A DNA stretch of 34,000 nucleotides from NCBI GenBank assembly GCA_900754615.1, contig CAAEDN010000055.1, positions 1-34,000 on the forward strand, in the 5' to 3' direction. The notes beneath the pieces are model-generated. The model saw only the letters and a program-made list of their open reading frames with translations. It searched no databases and was not told the DNA's origin. Source of the DNA: an uncultured Holdemanella sp. (GTDB lineage: Bacteria; Bacillota_I; Bacilli_A; Erysipelotrichales; Erysipelotrichaceae). This document shows, in pieces, positions 24,431 through 32,448 of this stretch. The position numbers and the translations under genes were made by a program. Every line of letters begins with the position of its first letter. The first letter of the stretch is position 1.

Positions 24431-25789
24431 TCAATCATTACAACTCGTTGTATAATAATCCTTTTTATTTTGATACATCCTTTCATCGGCTAATTTACTT
24501 ATTTCTTGAACCGAATCAAAAGATTGTTCTGAAGACTTGACGACACCATACGATACAGATATCGAATTTGAGTACTTTCCATGCCATTCATGAATGGTTG
24601 AATCAAATACTTGTAATATAGAATCTAGATTAGAAACAGAGTTTTGAATCCATACGACAAATTCGTCTCCACCAATACGATAGATCTTTCCATAAGAGGC
24701 AAACGCAAACTTCATGCAGTTACTAGCCGCACAAATAAGCTCATCCCCAGCACTATGGCCAAGTGAATCATTGGCTTGTTTTAAACCATTTAAGTCTAAA
24801 GATATATAAACCCATTCCGCATTTAAATCTAACTTTTCCATATCCGAATCATACGCACGTCGATTGAAACATTTCGTCAGTTCATCCGTATTCGAAGTAT
24901 ACATATACTTTTCTTTTTCATACTTCTCTTTTAATACTCTAGAAAACATAAGAACAAGTAAGCATGAAGCTAAAGTTAAATAAATACCAACAATCAATAT
25001 CGCTACGATATTATTTTGAGAAAACATCGATTCAGATATGGATACAGATACATTATAATTTCCGTGTTTTCGAGTTACATATTGATAGTTTTTATTAGAA
25101 GTCAGAATCTTCTTCCCTATTTTATTTTTGTCGGTAGCTCCCTCAATTATTTTCGTCTTTGAATTTACAACATAAATTTCCATTCCCTTATACACAGGCA
25201 TATCGGCTACGACATTTGAAATTTGGTTTTGTTTCAACTCCTTTAAAAGACGCTTTGGCGTAATACCCACTTGTACCATGTGCGTTTTCGACTCATTCCA
25301 AGTGATCGCATACATCATCTCTTTAGCTTCGGCCGTATTTGGTGTTACATCCTGGCATAATGTTAAATCATAATTGTTTAACATTTGTTTAAAGAAAGCC
25401 ATTTGCTCCCCAGAATCAAAGCTATATCCAAAATATTTAGGTATTGAACCCGAATATATCGTTCCTGTTTCATCAATAAAATGAATTTCATCCACGGACA
25501 TTAAAGATGCGATTTTTTGAAGTTCATCAATATCATATTCTACTTCCGGCTTGGCATCCACAATATAAGATATGGCCTTAGCACGAACTATATAATCATC
25601 TTTTAATGATTTCACAAACCGCTCTTCACTCGACTCATTTTTATCAAGAACCGCAATCACACGATCCAATAATACATTGGATGTAGTTTGCGCATTCTTT
25701 TCATTTACATATCTTAATATACATGTTTCTAGAATCAGAGCGATGGCAACAATGGTGATTGAAAGCACTAAAATTTTTCTTTTCCTCAT
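24431..25789 (-). CDS. membrane-bound diguanylate cyclase (GGDEF)
   Basis: 452 residues. Membrane segments at about 6-26 and 262-286 (NIVAILIVGIYLTLASCLLVLMF region) bracket an extracellular sensor of roughly 230 residues with a Cache-like alternation of helices and strands. The C-terminal GGDEF domain begins with DELTKCFNRRAYDSDM and has the intact GGDEF active motif at 373-377 (IYRIGGDEFVVW). No RxxD product-inhibition site is seen five residues upstream (SYGKIYR instead). It should synthesise cyclic di-GMP from two GTP in response to an external cue. No ribosome binding site of normal strength precedes the start at 25789, so expression may be low. No EAL domain or c-di-GMP effector lies nearby. 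Confidence 0.9.
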   Translation of the reverse strand: MRKRKILVLSITIVAIALILETCILRYVNEKNAQTTSNVLLDRVIAVLDKNESSEERFVKSLKDDYIVRAKAISYIVDAKPEVEYDIDELQKIASLMSVDEIHFIDETGTIYSGSIPKYFGYSFDSGEQMAFFKQMLNNYDLTLCQDVTPNTAEAKEMMYAITWNESKTHMVQVGITPKRLLKELKQNQISNVVADMPVYKGMEIYVVNSKTKIIEGATDKNKIGKKILTSNKNYQYVTRKHGNYNVSVSISESMFSQNNIVAILIVGIYLTLASCLLVLMFSRVLKEKYEKEKYMYTSNTDELTKCFNRRAYDSDMEKLDLNAEWVYISLDLNGLKQANDSLGHSAGDELICAASNCMKFAFASYGKIYRIGGDEFVVWIQNSVSNLDSILQVFDSTIHEWHGKYSNSISVSYGVVKSSEQSFDSVQEISKLADERMYQNKKDYYTTSCND

Positions 25790-25825
25790 AATTACTATTT
25801 TAAGTTATATTTTTCAAAAATAAAA

Positions 25826-25844
25826 GTGGCATTTTTTATGCCAC
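25826..25844 (-). terminator. terminator of the thiWME operon
   Basis: GTGGCAT/ATGCCAC hairpin, with TTTTATTTTT on its minus-strand 3' side. It overlaps the thiE stop codon and may act in both directions. Confidence 0.75.
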
Positions 25845-26465
25845 AATTTTTTGAATCGATTCTTTCAATTCTTCAGCTGCTTTTTTTGTATCCTCTTGAT
25901 CCATAATAGCCGATACAACACAAACACCTTGGATTGGACTTTTTTCTAAAACAGAAAGATTATCTTTATTTAATCCTCCAATCGCACAAACTGGAATATT
26001 GACAGCTGTACAAATATCATTTAGTGTTTCAACACTCGTAATTGTAGTCTTAACATGCGTCTTTGTCGGATAAATAGCACCACAACCTAAGTAGTCAGCT
26101 CCATCGGCTTCTGCTTTTTTGGCCACTTCAACAGTCTTTGCGGTAGCCCCAATAATACAATCTTTTCCCATGATTTTACGAGCTACAGAAACTGGCATAT
26201 CTTCATTTCCTAAATGAACACCACATCCTACAGCCATTGCGACATCGATACGATCATCAATAATTAATGGGATATTATAGGCATCTGTTATATTTTTTAC
26301 CTTTAATGCCAATTCATAATATTCCAATGTTGATTTATTCTTTTCACGAAGCTGGACAATGGTTGCGCCACCTAAACATGCCCCTTTTACTTTATTTAAA
26401 AAAGTTTCTTCATCATAACCATCTGAATTCGTAATAAAATATAATGTATAATCTACTTTTTTCAT
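25836..26465 (-). CDS. thiE: thiamine-phosphate synthase
   Basis: 209 residues, the usual ThiE length. The TIM-barrel enzyme joins hydroxymethylpyrimidine diphosphate to hydroxyethylthiazole phosphate. Conserved parts include VQLREKN (pyrophosphate-binding region), LIIDDRIDVAMAVGCGVHLGNEDMPV, GATAKTVEVAKKAEADGADYLGCGAIYPTKTH and PVCAIGGLN (phosphate-binding glycine loop). The start codon overlaps the thiM stop (ATGA) behind GAGGTG, so the two are translationally coupled. It is the last gene of the TPP-riboswitch operon. Confidence 0.95.
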   Translation of the reverse strand: MKKVDYTLYFITNSDGYDEETFLNKVKGACLGGATIVQLREKNKSTLEYYELALKVKNITDAYNIPLIIDDRIDVAMAVGCGVHLGNEDMPVSVARKIMGKDCIIGATAKTVEVAKKAEADGADYLGCGAIYPTKTHVKTTITSVETLNDICTAVNIPVCAIGGLNKDNLSVLEKSPIQGVCVVSAIMDQEDTKKAAEELKESIQKIVA

Positions 26466-27232
26466 CCTAACACCTCAATTTTAAACAAAGATTCATCAAA
26501 ACTAGAAAGCTTATAGATCTCATCCATAAAATACATATGGAAAGTTCCAGGACCTTCACATTTCGTCTTTTCTGCCGCTACCTCATAATAACAGGTTGCC
26601 TTTACACAAGCAATTAATGGTGAATAATTTGATAAAAAGGTTGCGATGGCAACATTCAACATACATCCCGTTCCTGTAATTCTTGATAACATGTCACAAC
26701 CATTTGAAATGAGATTGACCTCTTTACCATCTGTAATGACATCGATCTTACCGCTACAAACAACTACACAACCAAGATGTAAAGCCATGTCTTTTAGCCA
26801 CTTCGCACTTTCATAGATATTCTCTTCATCTAAGATATCTGCATCTACACCATGCGCATGACTTGTCATACCATAAAAAGCTTTACATTCACTGATGTTG
26901 CCTTTAATGACGGTTGGACAATATAAAGAAACTAATTCTTTGGCATAATTCAATCGAAGCGTTGAACAAGCCACTCCAACCAAATCTAAAATGAATGGAA
27001 TTTGATTTTCTTTAGCACATTTAGCGCTAATCATCATAGACTTAGCTCTTATGTCATCAAAGTTACCTAGATTTAATGCCAAAGCCGCAGAATGGCAAGT
27101 GATATCATCAACTTCATCGGGGTGACAAGCCATAATCGGCTTAGCCCCCAAAGCTAATATAAGATTTGCACAATCATTAATTGAAATCGGATTTGTGATA
27201 CAGTGAATCAAATTATTCGTTTGTTTCAACAA
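26462..27232 (-). CDS. thiM: hydroxyethylthiazole kinase
   Basis: 256 residues. Start assigned to TTG 27232, since AGGAG lies nine bases upstream within the end of thiW; coding regions overlap by 20 bases. The family phosphorylates salvaged 4-methyl-5-hydroxyethylthiazole. Typical segments are IHCITNPISINDCANLILALGAKPIMACHPDEV near the N terminus, LNLGNFDD, PFILDLVGVACSTLRLNYAKELV, IKGNISECKAFYG, and the anion-hole/catalytic SRITGTGCMLNV, with the conserved Cys in GTGC. With ThiW as importer and ThiE as coupling enzyme, this operon serves thiazole salvage. thiD and de novo thiamine genes are not in the window. Confidence 0.94.
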   Translation of the reverse strand: MLKQTNNLIHCITNPISINDCANLILALGAKPIMACHPDEVDDITCHSAALALNLGNFDDIRAKSMMISAKCAKENQIPFILDLVGVACSTLRLNYAKELVSLYCPTVIKGNISECKAFYGMTSHAHGVDADILDEENIYESAKWLKDMALHLGCVVVCSGKIDVITDGKEVNLISNGCDMLSRITGTGCMLNVAIATFLSNYSPLIACVKATCYYEVAAEKTKCEGPGTFHMYFMDEIYKLSSFDESLFKIEVLG

Positions 27233-27746
27233 ATTTTTGCACTCCTAACTTTCTTTGAATATTTTCTAGGATACCACTACGAGACATTGACTTCAATAAA
27301 ACATACGCAATACTTCCACCGATGATTGTACCCATTAAAAAGCTAGGTACATAGAACATCCATGTAAGTCCAGTTCTTCCCCATAAATATGTCATCACTG
27401 GATATGAAAGAACAGAACCAATTAAACCTGTACCAATGACTTCACCTAGTACGGCAGCCCAGATTTTTCCTTTACTTACACGATATAAGATTCCTGATAA
27501 CGTAGCTCCAAAAATAGCGCCAGTTAAAGCTAATGGTGGAATTCCCATAACTGTCATACGAATTAAACCAATAGCTAAAGCACAAAGAAATGAATACCAA
27601 GGCCCCATAAATACTGCCATTGTGATATTAATAAGGTGTGCCATAGGACACATTCCTTCCACACGTAAGATTGGAGAAATGACCACTCCAACAGCTACCA
27701 TCATTGAAAAAAAGACTAAGCTTAATAAGTAATTGTGTTTATTCAT
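27213..27746 (-). CDS. thiW: ECF transporter S component ThiW (thiazole uptake)
   Basis: 177 residues from ATG 27746, which follows GGAGGTAGTATT; an upstream in-frame extension to 27797 would read through the structured leader and is not used. It has about five membrane segments and the features of ThiW: SLVFFSMMVAVGVVISPILRVEGMCPMAHLINITMAVFMGPWYSF, GLIRMTVMGIPPLALTGAIFGA, and a C-terminal LMGTIIGGSIAYVLL helix. ThiW proteins are predicted substrate-binding subunits for hydroxyethylthiazole and dock on the shared ECF module. First gene of the operon under the TPP riboswitch and overlapping thiM, which supports the assignment. Confidence 0.9.
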   Translation of the reverse strand: MNKHNYLLSLVFFSMMVAVGVVISPILRVEGMCPMAHLINITMAVFMGPWYSFLCALAIGLIRMTVMGIPPLALTGAIFGATLSGILYRVSKGKIWAAVLGEVIGTGLIGSVLSYPVMTYLWGRTGLTWMFYVPSFLMGTIIGGSIAYVLLKSMSRSGILENIQRKLGVQKFVETNE

Positions 27747-27772
27747 AATACTACCTCCTACAGATACAGATG

Positions 27773-27877
27773 GCCTAGAAAACACGCAAAAAAACATCTG
27801 TGGTTTCGGTATTAGACAAACAGTCCTCTCTCATCCTGTCAATTCAGGCTCCCTCGCTTGTTTTCTATACTCTAGGC
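27773..27877 (-). ncRNA. second structured leader domain between the TPP switch and thiW
   Basis: On the minus strand GCCTAG and AAAACA, separated by 7 bases (27877-27859), can both pair with TGTTTTCTAGGC (27784-27773), closing a domain of about 105 bases just before the thiW ribosome binding site. Inside are a CCTG-AATTGA-CAGG hairpin and purine-rich unpaired stretches. An alternative CAGATG/CATCTG hairpin near 27767-27797 would break the closing stem. I recognise no known class. It could be a degenerate aptamer, a regulator element or a leader fold of no specific function. Confidence 0.4.
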
Positions 27878-27895
27878 GCTCCCCTACAGTAAGGC

Positions 27896-27933
27896 AATAA
27901 AATAAAAAGACCTGCAACGTAAAAAGACAGGTC
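27896..27933 (-). terminator. expression-platform terminator of the TPP riboswitch
   Basis: The minus strand GACCTG (27933-27928), 13-base loop, CAGGTC (27914-27909), then TTTTTATTTTATT. It follows the aptamer by about 15 bases, as expected for a TPP-dependent transcription terminator. Confidence 0.8.
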
Positions 27934-27947
27934 AGAAAAAACAACTA

Positions 27948-28022
27948 TACTTCCTACGTCGGCATTATCCGTCAGGTTTAATGGGTCGAAGTCGAACTTC
28001 CTCTCAGCAATAGCTCCCCAGA
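27948..28022 (-). ncRNA. TPP (THI-box) riboswitch aptamer
   Basis: The minus strand contains the conserved THI-box elements in order: GGGGAGC, GCTGAGAGG, a short variable arm with a TTCGACTTCG-like stem, GACCC, AACCTGA and GGATAATGCC-x-ACGTAGG. This is the aptamer for thiamine pyrophosphate. It precedes a terminator and thiW-thiM-thiE, so high TPP should stop transcription of the salvage operon. Confidence 0.96.
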
Positions 28023-28041
28023 TTTATTTACTACATTTAGA

Positions 28042-28070
28042 ATTTTAGTACAAAACAATATAAAGTGCAA
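28042..28070 (-). promoter_or_regulatory. promoter of the thiWME operon
   Basis: The minus strand TTGCAC (28070-28065) and TAAAAT (28047-28042) with a 17-base spacer; predicted start near 28035, just before the riboswitch. Confidence 0.65.
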
Positions 28071-28108
28071 GTCAAATATGCTAATAGGAATCAAGGAGGA
28101 ATTTCATT

Positions 28109-28394
28109 ATGAAAACATACAAAACAAATTTTTTGATCATCCTAGCCATCTATCTAATTATCTTTTTAACTATGGCACTATCTCCATATGTGATTGTGAG
28201 TGGTTATGATTCCCACATTCTTTTTTTTTGAAAGCTTAATGACAACCAATCTTATTGTTCCGTTTGCACTAAATACAATCTACTTAGTATATTTATTATT
28301 TAAAACATCATTTCTCAAGATAATTAGTGCCTATTTTAGCTTCTCAATCACTTTTAAAAACTTCTTCTCATTCATCACATCATTCGTTACATAA
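28109..28394 (+). pseudogene. small membrane protein gene split by a T9 homopolymer
   Basis: A strong CAAGGAGG site precedes ATG 28109. The first frame encodes 40 residues (MKTYKTNFLIILAIYLIIFL start, one clear membrane helix) and stops with TGA at 28229-28231, directly after a run of nine Ts (28221-28229). Removing one T would continue the same protein into the next frame as ESLMTTNLIVPFALNTIYLVYLLF and on to a stop at 28392-28394, giving a second hydrophobic helix and about 94 residues in all. The gene is therefore frameshifted, phase-variable at the T tract, or read by slippage. The last 64 bases would overlap the convergent acetyltransferase gene, so the true C terminus is unsure. Confidence 0.5.
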
Positions 28395-29080
28395 TCACCA
28401 TTGTAAAATAGCGCATATGTAGTGATGGGGGTTGGCGCATTTTGCGCCTTTTCTTTTGTATCTATATGAATCGCTTTAAATGCAATATTATGTTCTTTTG
28501 AAACATTCTCTATAATTGGAACATACTTCGCATTAAAAGGACATTGGCTTGTGTAGTATAAGACAAAGCCAGACTCTTCGATATGACATTCTTTTGCACA
28601 AGATTTAAATTGAGGAACTTTTGAATCATTAAAATTCAAGTACCACAATTGAATACCATTACTCGCTTCATCAGAGATCTTAAAACCTTTATATATTAAA
28701 AACTTAGGATCAGCAAGATACGGCCTCTTCTTTTTTGTAGATAAGATACAAAGTCCATCCATTCCCTTATTCTTACTATCTTCAATACACATATTTAATA
28801 ATTCACTCGAATAGCCATGTCCCTTTAAAGATCCAGAAACCCATAGACAATCTATAAACATATAATTCTTGGCATCGAGTGGAATCCATGCATTCTTTGC
28901 CGGAATATATTCAATAAAACACTTTCCCCTTACACTTGATTTAAGAAAGACAAGTCCATCCTCAAAGCGATCACTTAACCAATCCTTTTTTGATCTTACT
29001 TGAACATCTGAATTATTACTTATGGCACAACAAATATGTTCTTGTTCTATATTTTCTTTTGTCACATATACATAATCCAT
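28331..29080 (-). CDS. GNAT acetyltransferase with YoaP-like C-terminal domain
   Basis: 249 residues from ATG 29080, with GAGGTGG just upstream; the GTG at 29089 overlaps that site. The N-terminal ~150 residues fit the GNAT fold, with the acetyl-CoA loop in LKGHGYSSELLNMC and the preceding beta-4 strand MFIDCLWVSG. The C-terminal ~80 residues (FVLYYTSQCPFNAKYVPIIENV to the end) look like a thioredoxin-related domain with a single Cys in SQCPF, the arrangement seen in YoaP-like acetyltransferases. The substrate is unknown; small molecules or antibiotics are typical GNAT targets. It is followed by no obvious partner gene. Confidence 0.8.
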   Translation of the reverse strand: MDYVYVTKENIEQEHICCAISNNSDVQVRSKKDWLSDRFEDGLVFLKSSVRGKCFIEYIPAKNAWIPLDAKNYMFIDCLWVSGSLKGHGYSSELLNMCIEDSKNKGMDGLCILSTKKKRPYLADPKFLIYKGFKISDEASNGIQLWYLNFNDSKVPQFKSCAKECHIEESGFVLYYTSQCPFNAKYVPIIENVSKEHNIAFKAIHIDTKEKAQNAPTPITTYALFYNGDYVTNDVMNEKKFLKVIEKLK

Positions 29081-29109
29081 TTTAACCACCTCAAAATCAG
29101 TATACTAAA

Positions 29110-29133
29110 AGGAGTTGAAATCAATCAACTCCT
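29110..29133 (-). terminator. intrinsic terminator after ppdK
   Basis: The minus strand AGGAGTTGA, six-base loop, TCAACTCCT followed by TTTTAG; the T tract is short but the stem is a perfect 9 bp. Confidence 0.65.
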
Positions 29134-29140
29134 ACATGTT

Positions 29141-31771
29141 TTATTTATCGAATTTAATAGCAGCCTGTGCAGCAGCAAGTCTTGCGATAGGTACACGATA
29201 TGGTGAACAAGAAACGTAGTTTAATCCAACTCTGTGACAGAATTCAATACTTGCTGGATCACCACCATGTTCTCCACAAATACCTAATTTAATATTTGGA
29301 CGAGTACTTCTACCAAGTTCCGTTGCCATCTTTACAAGTTTTCCAACTCCTCTTTGATCTAAGTGCGCAAATGGATCCGATTCAAAGATTTTCTTGTCAT
29401 AGTAATCTTGTAAGAATCCTCCTGCATCATCTCTTGAGAATCCAAATGTCATCTGAGTTAAGTCATTTGTACCAAATGAGAAGAATTCAGCTTCTTTTGC
29501 GATTTCATCCGCTAATAATGCTGCACGAGGAATTTCAATCATTGTACCAACATGATATTTCATGTCTAATTCGGATTCTTGAATCAATTTATCAGCAACC
29601 TCGCATACAACCTTTTTAACATAGCGAAGTTCTGCAACATCACCAACCAATGGAATCATGATTTCTGGTTCAATCTTCCAATCTGGGTGTCTTTCATTTA
29701 CAGCCAATGCAGCCTGAATCACTGCAGTTGTCTGCATTTCAGCAATTTCTGGATATGAAATAGCCAACCGACATCCACGATGACCCATCATAGGGTTGAA
29801 TTCGTGTAAGCTAGAAATAACAGATTTCAATTCATCCAAACCAATGTGCATATCCTTAGCTAATTGTGTAATATCATAAGAATTTGTAGGTAAGAATTCA
29901 TGTAAAGGTGGATCCAAGTAACGAATTGTCACTGGTAGACCTTCCATAGCTTCATAAATACCTTCAAAGTCACTTCTTTGCATAGGCAAGATTTTTTCTA
30001 AGGCAACGCGTCTTTGAGCTGCCGTTTTAGAAACAATCATTTCACGAACCGCTTTGATACGATCTCCTTCAAAGAACATGTGTTCCGTACGCACTAGACC
30101 AATTCCTTGCGCACCAAATTCATGAGCTTGTTTTGCATCATGTGGTGTATCTGCATTTGTACGAACTTTTAAAGTACGTCTTTCATCCGCCCAGTTCATA
30201 AAACGTTCAAAGTCACCTGAAATACTTGCAGGAACGGTTTTAATAGCACTACCATAGATATTTCCTGTTGAACCATCTAAACTGATCCAATCTCCACGGT
30301 GGTATTTCACACCATTAATTTCAAAATATCCTTCATCATCATGCATCTTGATATCACCGCAACCACTTACGCAGCATGCACCCATACCACGAGCTACAAC
30401 AGCAGCATGACTTGTCATACCACCACGAACCGTTAAGATACCTTGAGATACGTGCATACCTTCGATATCTTCTGGACTTGTTTCTAAACGAACTAAGATG
30501 ACTTTGTGGTTACGACTTGCTTCTTGGATAGCTTCTTCTGCACTAAATACAATTTGACCACAAGCCGCACCAGGACTTGCCGGTAATGCAGATGCGATTG
30601 GTTCAGCTTTCTTTAATTCTTCTGCATCAAACATTGGGTGTAATAAAGAATCTAATTGTTTAGGCTCTACCATCATTAAAGCTTCATCCGTAGTAATCAT
30701 ACCTTCATCCACCATGTCGCACGCAATCTTTAATGCAGCCTGCGCTGTACGTTTACCATTACGTGTCTGCAACATAAACAATTTACCTTTTTCAATAGTA
30801 AATTCCATATCCTGCATATTGCGATAGTGAGTTTCTAATTTCTTTGTGATTTCAACGAAATCATCATAAGCACTTGGGGCTACTTCTTTTAATTGATCGA
30901 TCTTTTGAGGTGTACGAATACCCGCAACAACATCTTCACCTTGGGCATTCATTAAGAATTCACCATATAATTTATTTTCACCTGTACTTGGATTACGTGT
31001 AAAGGCAACACCCGTACCACAATCATTACCCATATTTCCAAATACCATCATTTGTACGTTAACAGCTGTTCCCCAGCTTGAAGGGATATCATTCATCTTA
31101 CGATAGTAGATTGCACGAGGGTTGTTCCAAGAACGGAATACCGCTTCAATAGCTCCCATCAATTGTTCTTTTGGATCTTCAGGGAATTCAGATTTTATTT
31201 CATTTTTGTAGAAAACTTTAAATAATTCTACTAGTTTCTTCATATCTTCCGCATTTAAATCTAAATCATCTGTGATGCCTCTTTCAGCCTTTACTTCATC
31301 GATGATCTCTTCAAAACGCTTTTTACTCAACCCCATAACAACGTCTGAATACATTTGAATAAAACGACGATATGAATCATATGCGAAACGTTCATTATTT
31401 GTTAAATTTGCGACTGTTTCTGCCACTGTTTTATTCATACCTAAATTTAAAATAGTATCCATCATACCAGGCATACTTGCACGTGCCCCAGAACGAACAG
31501 ATACTAATAAAGGATTGGCTTCATCCCCTAATTTTTTTCCAGATTTCTTTTCTAGTAAATCTAGATATTCCATAATTTGTGCTTTAATACCATCATTGAT
31601 AGTTTCATTATCTTCATAATATTGGTTACAAGCTTCTGTAGTGATTGTGAATCCATAAGGCACAGGCATTCCTAATTTAGACATTCCAGCTAAGTTAGCC
31701 CCTTTACCACCAAGCAATTCACGCATCGTTTCATCGCCTTCATTAAATTCATAGACATATTTTTTATCCAT
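29141..31771 (-). CDS. ppdK: pyruvate, phosphate dikinase
   Basis: 876 residues, full length for PPDK. The enzyme interconverts pyruvate, ATP and phosphate with phosphoenolpyruvate, AMP and pyrophosphate, and often serves a PPi-saving glycolysis in anaerobes. The N-terminal nucleotide-binding domain has FNEGDETMRELLGGKGANLAGM and VSVRSGARASMPGMMDTILN. The swivelling phosphohistidine domain has RGGMTSHAAVVARGMGACC with the phospho-accepting His. The C-terminal PEP/pyruvate barrel has GLVRTEHMFF, PMMGHRGCRLAISYPEI, and LGICGEHGGDPASIEF with the proton-donor Cys. Start ATG 31771 lies behind AAAAAGGAGG. The leader contains a perfect catabolite-responsive element, so control by sugar availability is likely. 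Confidence 0.97.
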   Translation of the reverse strand: MDKKYVYEFNEGDETMRELLGGKGANLAGMSKLGMPVPYGFTITTEACNQYYEDNETINDGIKAQIMEYLDLLEKKSGKKLGDEANPLLVSVRSGARASMPGMMDTILNLGMNKTVAETVANLTNNERFAYDSYRRFIQMYSDVVMGLSKKRFEEIIDEVKAERGITDDLDLNAEDMKKLVELFKVFYKNEIKSEFPEDPKEQLMGAIEAVFRSWNNPRAIYYRKMNDIPSSWGTAVNVQMMVFGNMGNDCGTGVAFTRNPSTGENKLYGEFLMNAQGEDVVAGIRTPQKIDQLKEVAPSAYDDFVEITKKLETHYRNMQDMEFTIEKGKLFMLQTRNGKRTAQAALKIACDMVDEGMITTDEALMMVEPKQLDSLLHPMFDAEELKKAEPIASALPASPGAACGQIVFSAEEAIQEASRNHKVILVRLETSPEDIEGMHVSQGILTVRGGMTSHAAVVARGMGACCVSGCGDIKMHDDEGYFEINGVKYHRGDWISLDGSTGNIYGSAIKTVPASISGDFERFMNWADERRTLKVRTNADTPHDAKQAHEFGAQGIGLVRTEHMFFEGDRIKAVREMIVSKTAAQRRVALEKILPMQRSDFEGIYEAMEGLPVTIRYLDPPLHEFLPTNSYDITQLAKDMHIGLDELKSVISSLHEFNPMMGHRGCRLAISYPEIAEMQTTAVIQAALAVNERHPDWKIEPEIMIPLVGDVAELRYVKKVVCEVADKLIQESELDMKYHVGTMIEIPRAALLADEIAKEAEFFSFGTNDLTQMTFGFSRDDAGGFLQDYYDKKIFESDPFAHLDQRGVGKLVKMATELGRSTRPNIKLGICGEHGGDPASIEFCHRVGLNYVSCSPYRVPIARLAAAQAAIKFDK

Positions 31772-31788
31772 ACATTTTACCTCCTTTT

Positions 31789-31818
31789 TGTAACCGTTTA
31801 CATGTGTAAATAATTATA
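31789..31818 (-). promoter_or_regulatory. ppdK promoter region with overlapping cre-like operator
   Basis: An extended -10 element, TGATATAAT, has its hexamer at 31818-31813 on the minus strand. TGTAACCGTTTACA at 31789-31802 meets every fixed position of the CcpA cre consensus (WTGNAANCGNWNNCW core) and would lie just after the predicted start site, where CcpA acts as a block. An overlapping palindrome, TTTACATGTGTAAA (31797-31810), could bind a second factor. Confidence 0.65.
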
Positions 31819-31865
31819 TCATACAAATTTATATAGTGATAGTTTTTTTTGAATTTTCACAAATA

Positions 31866-31899
31866 AAATACCTGCTTTTCAAAAATTAAGCAGGTATTT
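31866..31899. terminator. bidirectional terminator downstream of the spx-like gene
   Basis: AAATACCTGCTT pairs with AAGCAGGTATTT (12 bp) around a 10-base loop, with T-rich sequence on both outer sides. Confidence 0.8.
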
Positions 31900-31904
31900 T
31901 ACAT

Positions 31905-32345
31905 TTAATTGGCTCTAGCACGCTCTCTACACTTACCGCAAACAGAATAGTTTGGACAAGTTTCTGTACATGCATTATCTACAATCGTTCTTAATTGAGC
32001 CGGCATCATGGTTGTGATCTCATCGTCATCATATCCGACCACAAGACTTTTTTCAGATAAAAGAATTGGTCTTTTTAGAATCGATGGATTTTCTTGAATC
32101 AAAGTCACCAGTTCCTTCATGGAATAATCTTCAATATCTTTATCTAACGCTTGAAAAGCTTTAGAACGAACCGAAATAATATCCTCTGTTCCATTTTCGC
32201 ATCGCGACAATAAGTATTTAATTTCACTTTCTTTCAATAAAGAAGTAAAAATATTCTTTTCAATAAATTCAATTCGGTTGTCTTTTAACCACTGTTTTGC
32301 CTTACGACAACTTGCACAACCTGGAGATGTATATAAAATTACCAT
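31905..32345 (-). CDS. Spx/ArsC-family protein with an added four-cysteine tail
   Basis: 146 residues. The first ~115 residues match the Spx/arsenate-reductase-like thioredoxin fold: ILYTSPGCASCRKAKQWLKDN with the redox pair Cys10-x-x-Cys13, and the later LKRPILLSEKSLVVGYDDDEI segment with the Arg-Pro-Ile signature. Spx binds the RNA polymerase alpha C-terminal domain and rewires transcription under thiol stress. Usual Spx proteins are ~131 residues. Here the chain continues with a Cys126-x3-Cys130-x5-Cys136-x2-Cys139 tail, spaced like a small zinc or iron-sulfur site. AAGGAGGG precedes the start and a TATAAT-like -10 element sits about 20 bases upstream. It could instead be an ArsC-like reductase, but the CxxC pair favours Spx. 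Confidence 0.82.
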   Translation of the reverse strand: MVILYTSPGCASCRKAKQWLKDNRIEFIEKNIFTSLLKESEIKYLLSRCENGTEDIISVRSKAFQALDKDIEDYSMKELVTLIQENPSILKRPILLSEKSLVVGYDDDEITTMMPAQLRTIVDNACTETCPNYSVCGKCRERARAN

Positions 32346-32398
32346 AAAAATCCCTCCTTCAATTAATTATATCATATTACTAGGTTTAAAAGAAATAG

Positions 32399-32427
32399 TT
32401 GTATATTATATTTATATGTGCTATATT
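32399..32427 (+). promoter_or_regulatory. promoter of the HD-domain gene
   Basis: TTGTAT (32399-32404) and TATATT (32422-32427) with a 17-base spacer, followed by GAGGAT and the ATG at 32449. Confidence 0.6.
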
Positions 32428-32448
32428 CAATTTCAGTGAGGATAAAAA

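Noticed and set aside
27747..27797. Seventeen-residue N-terminal extension of ThiW
   Set aside because: ATG 27746 has GGAGGT at ideal spacing and starts the usual membrane-protein N terminus; the extension is polar and lies in the leader.
28200..28394. Independent 64-codon gene
   Set aside because: Its start has no ribosome binding site; the frame continues the ORF from 28109 if one T of the T9 run is removed, so it is treated as the second half of a split gene.
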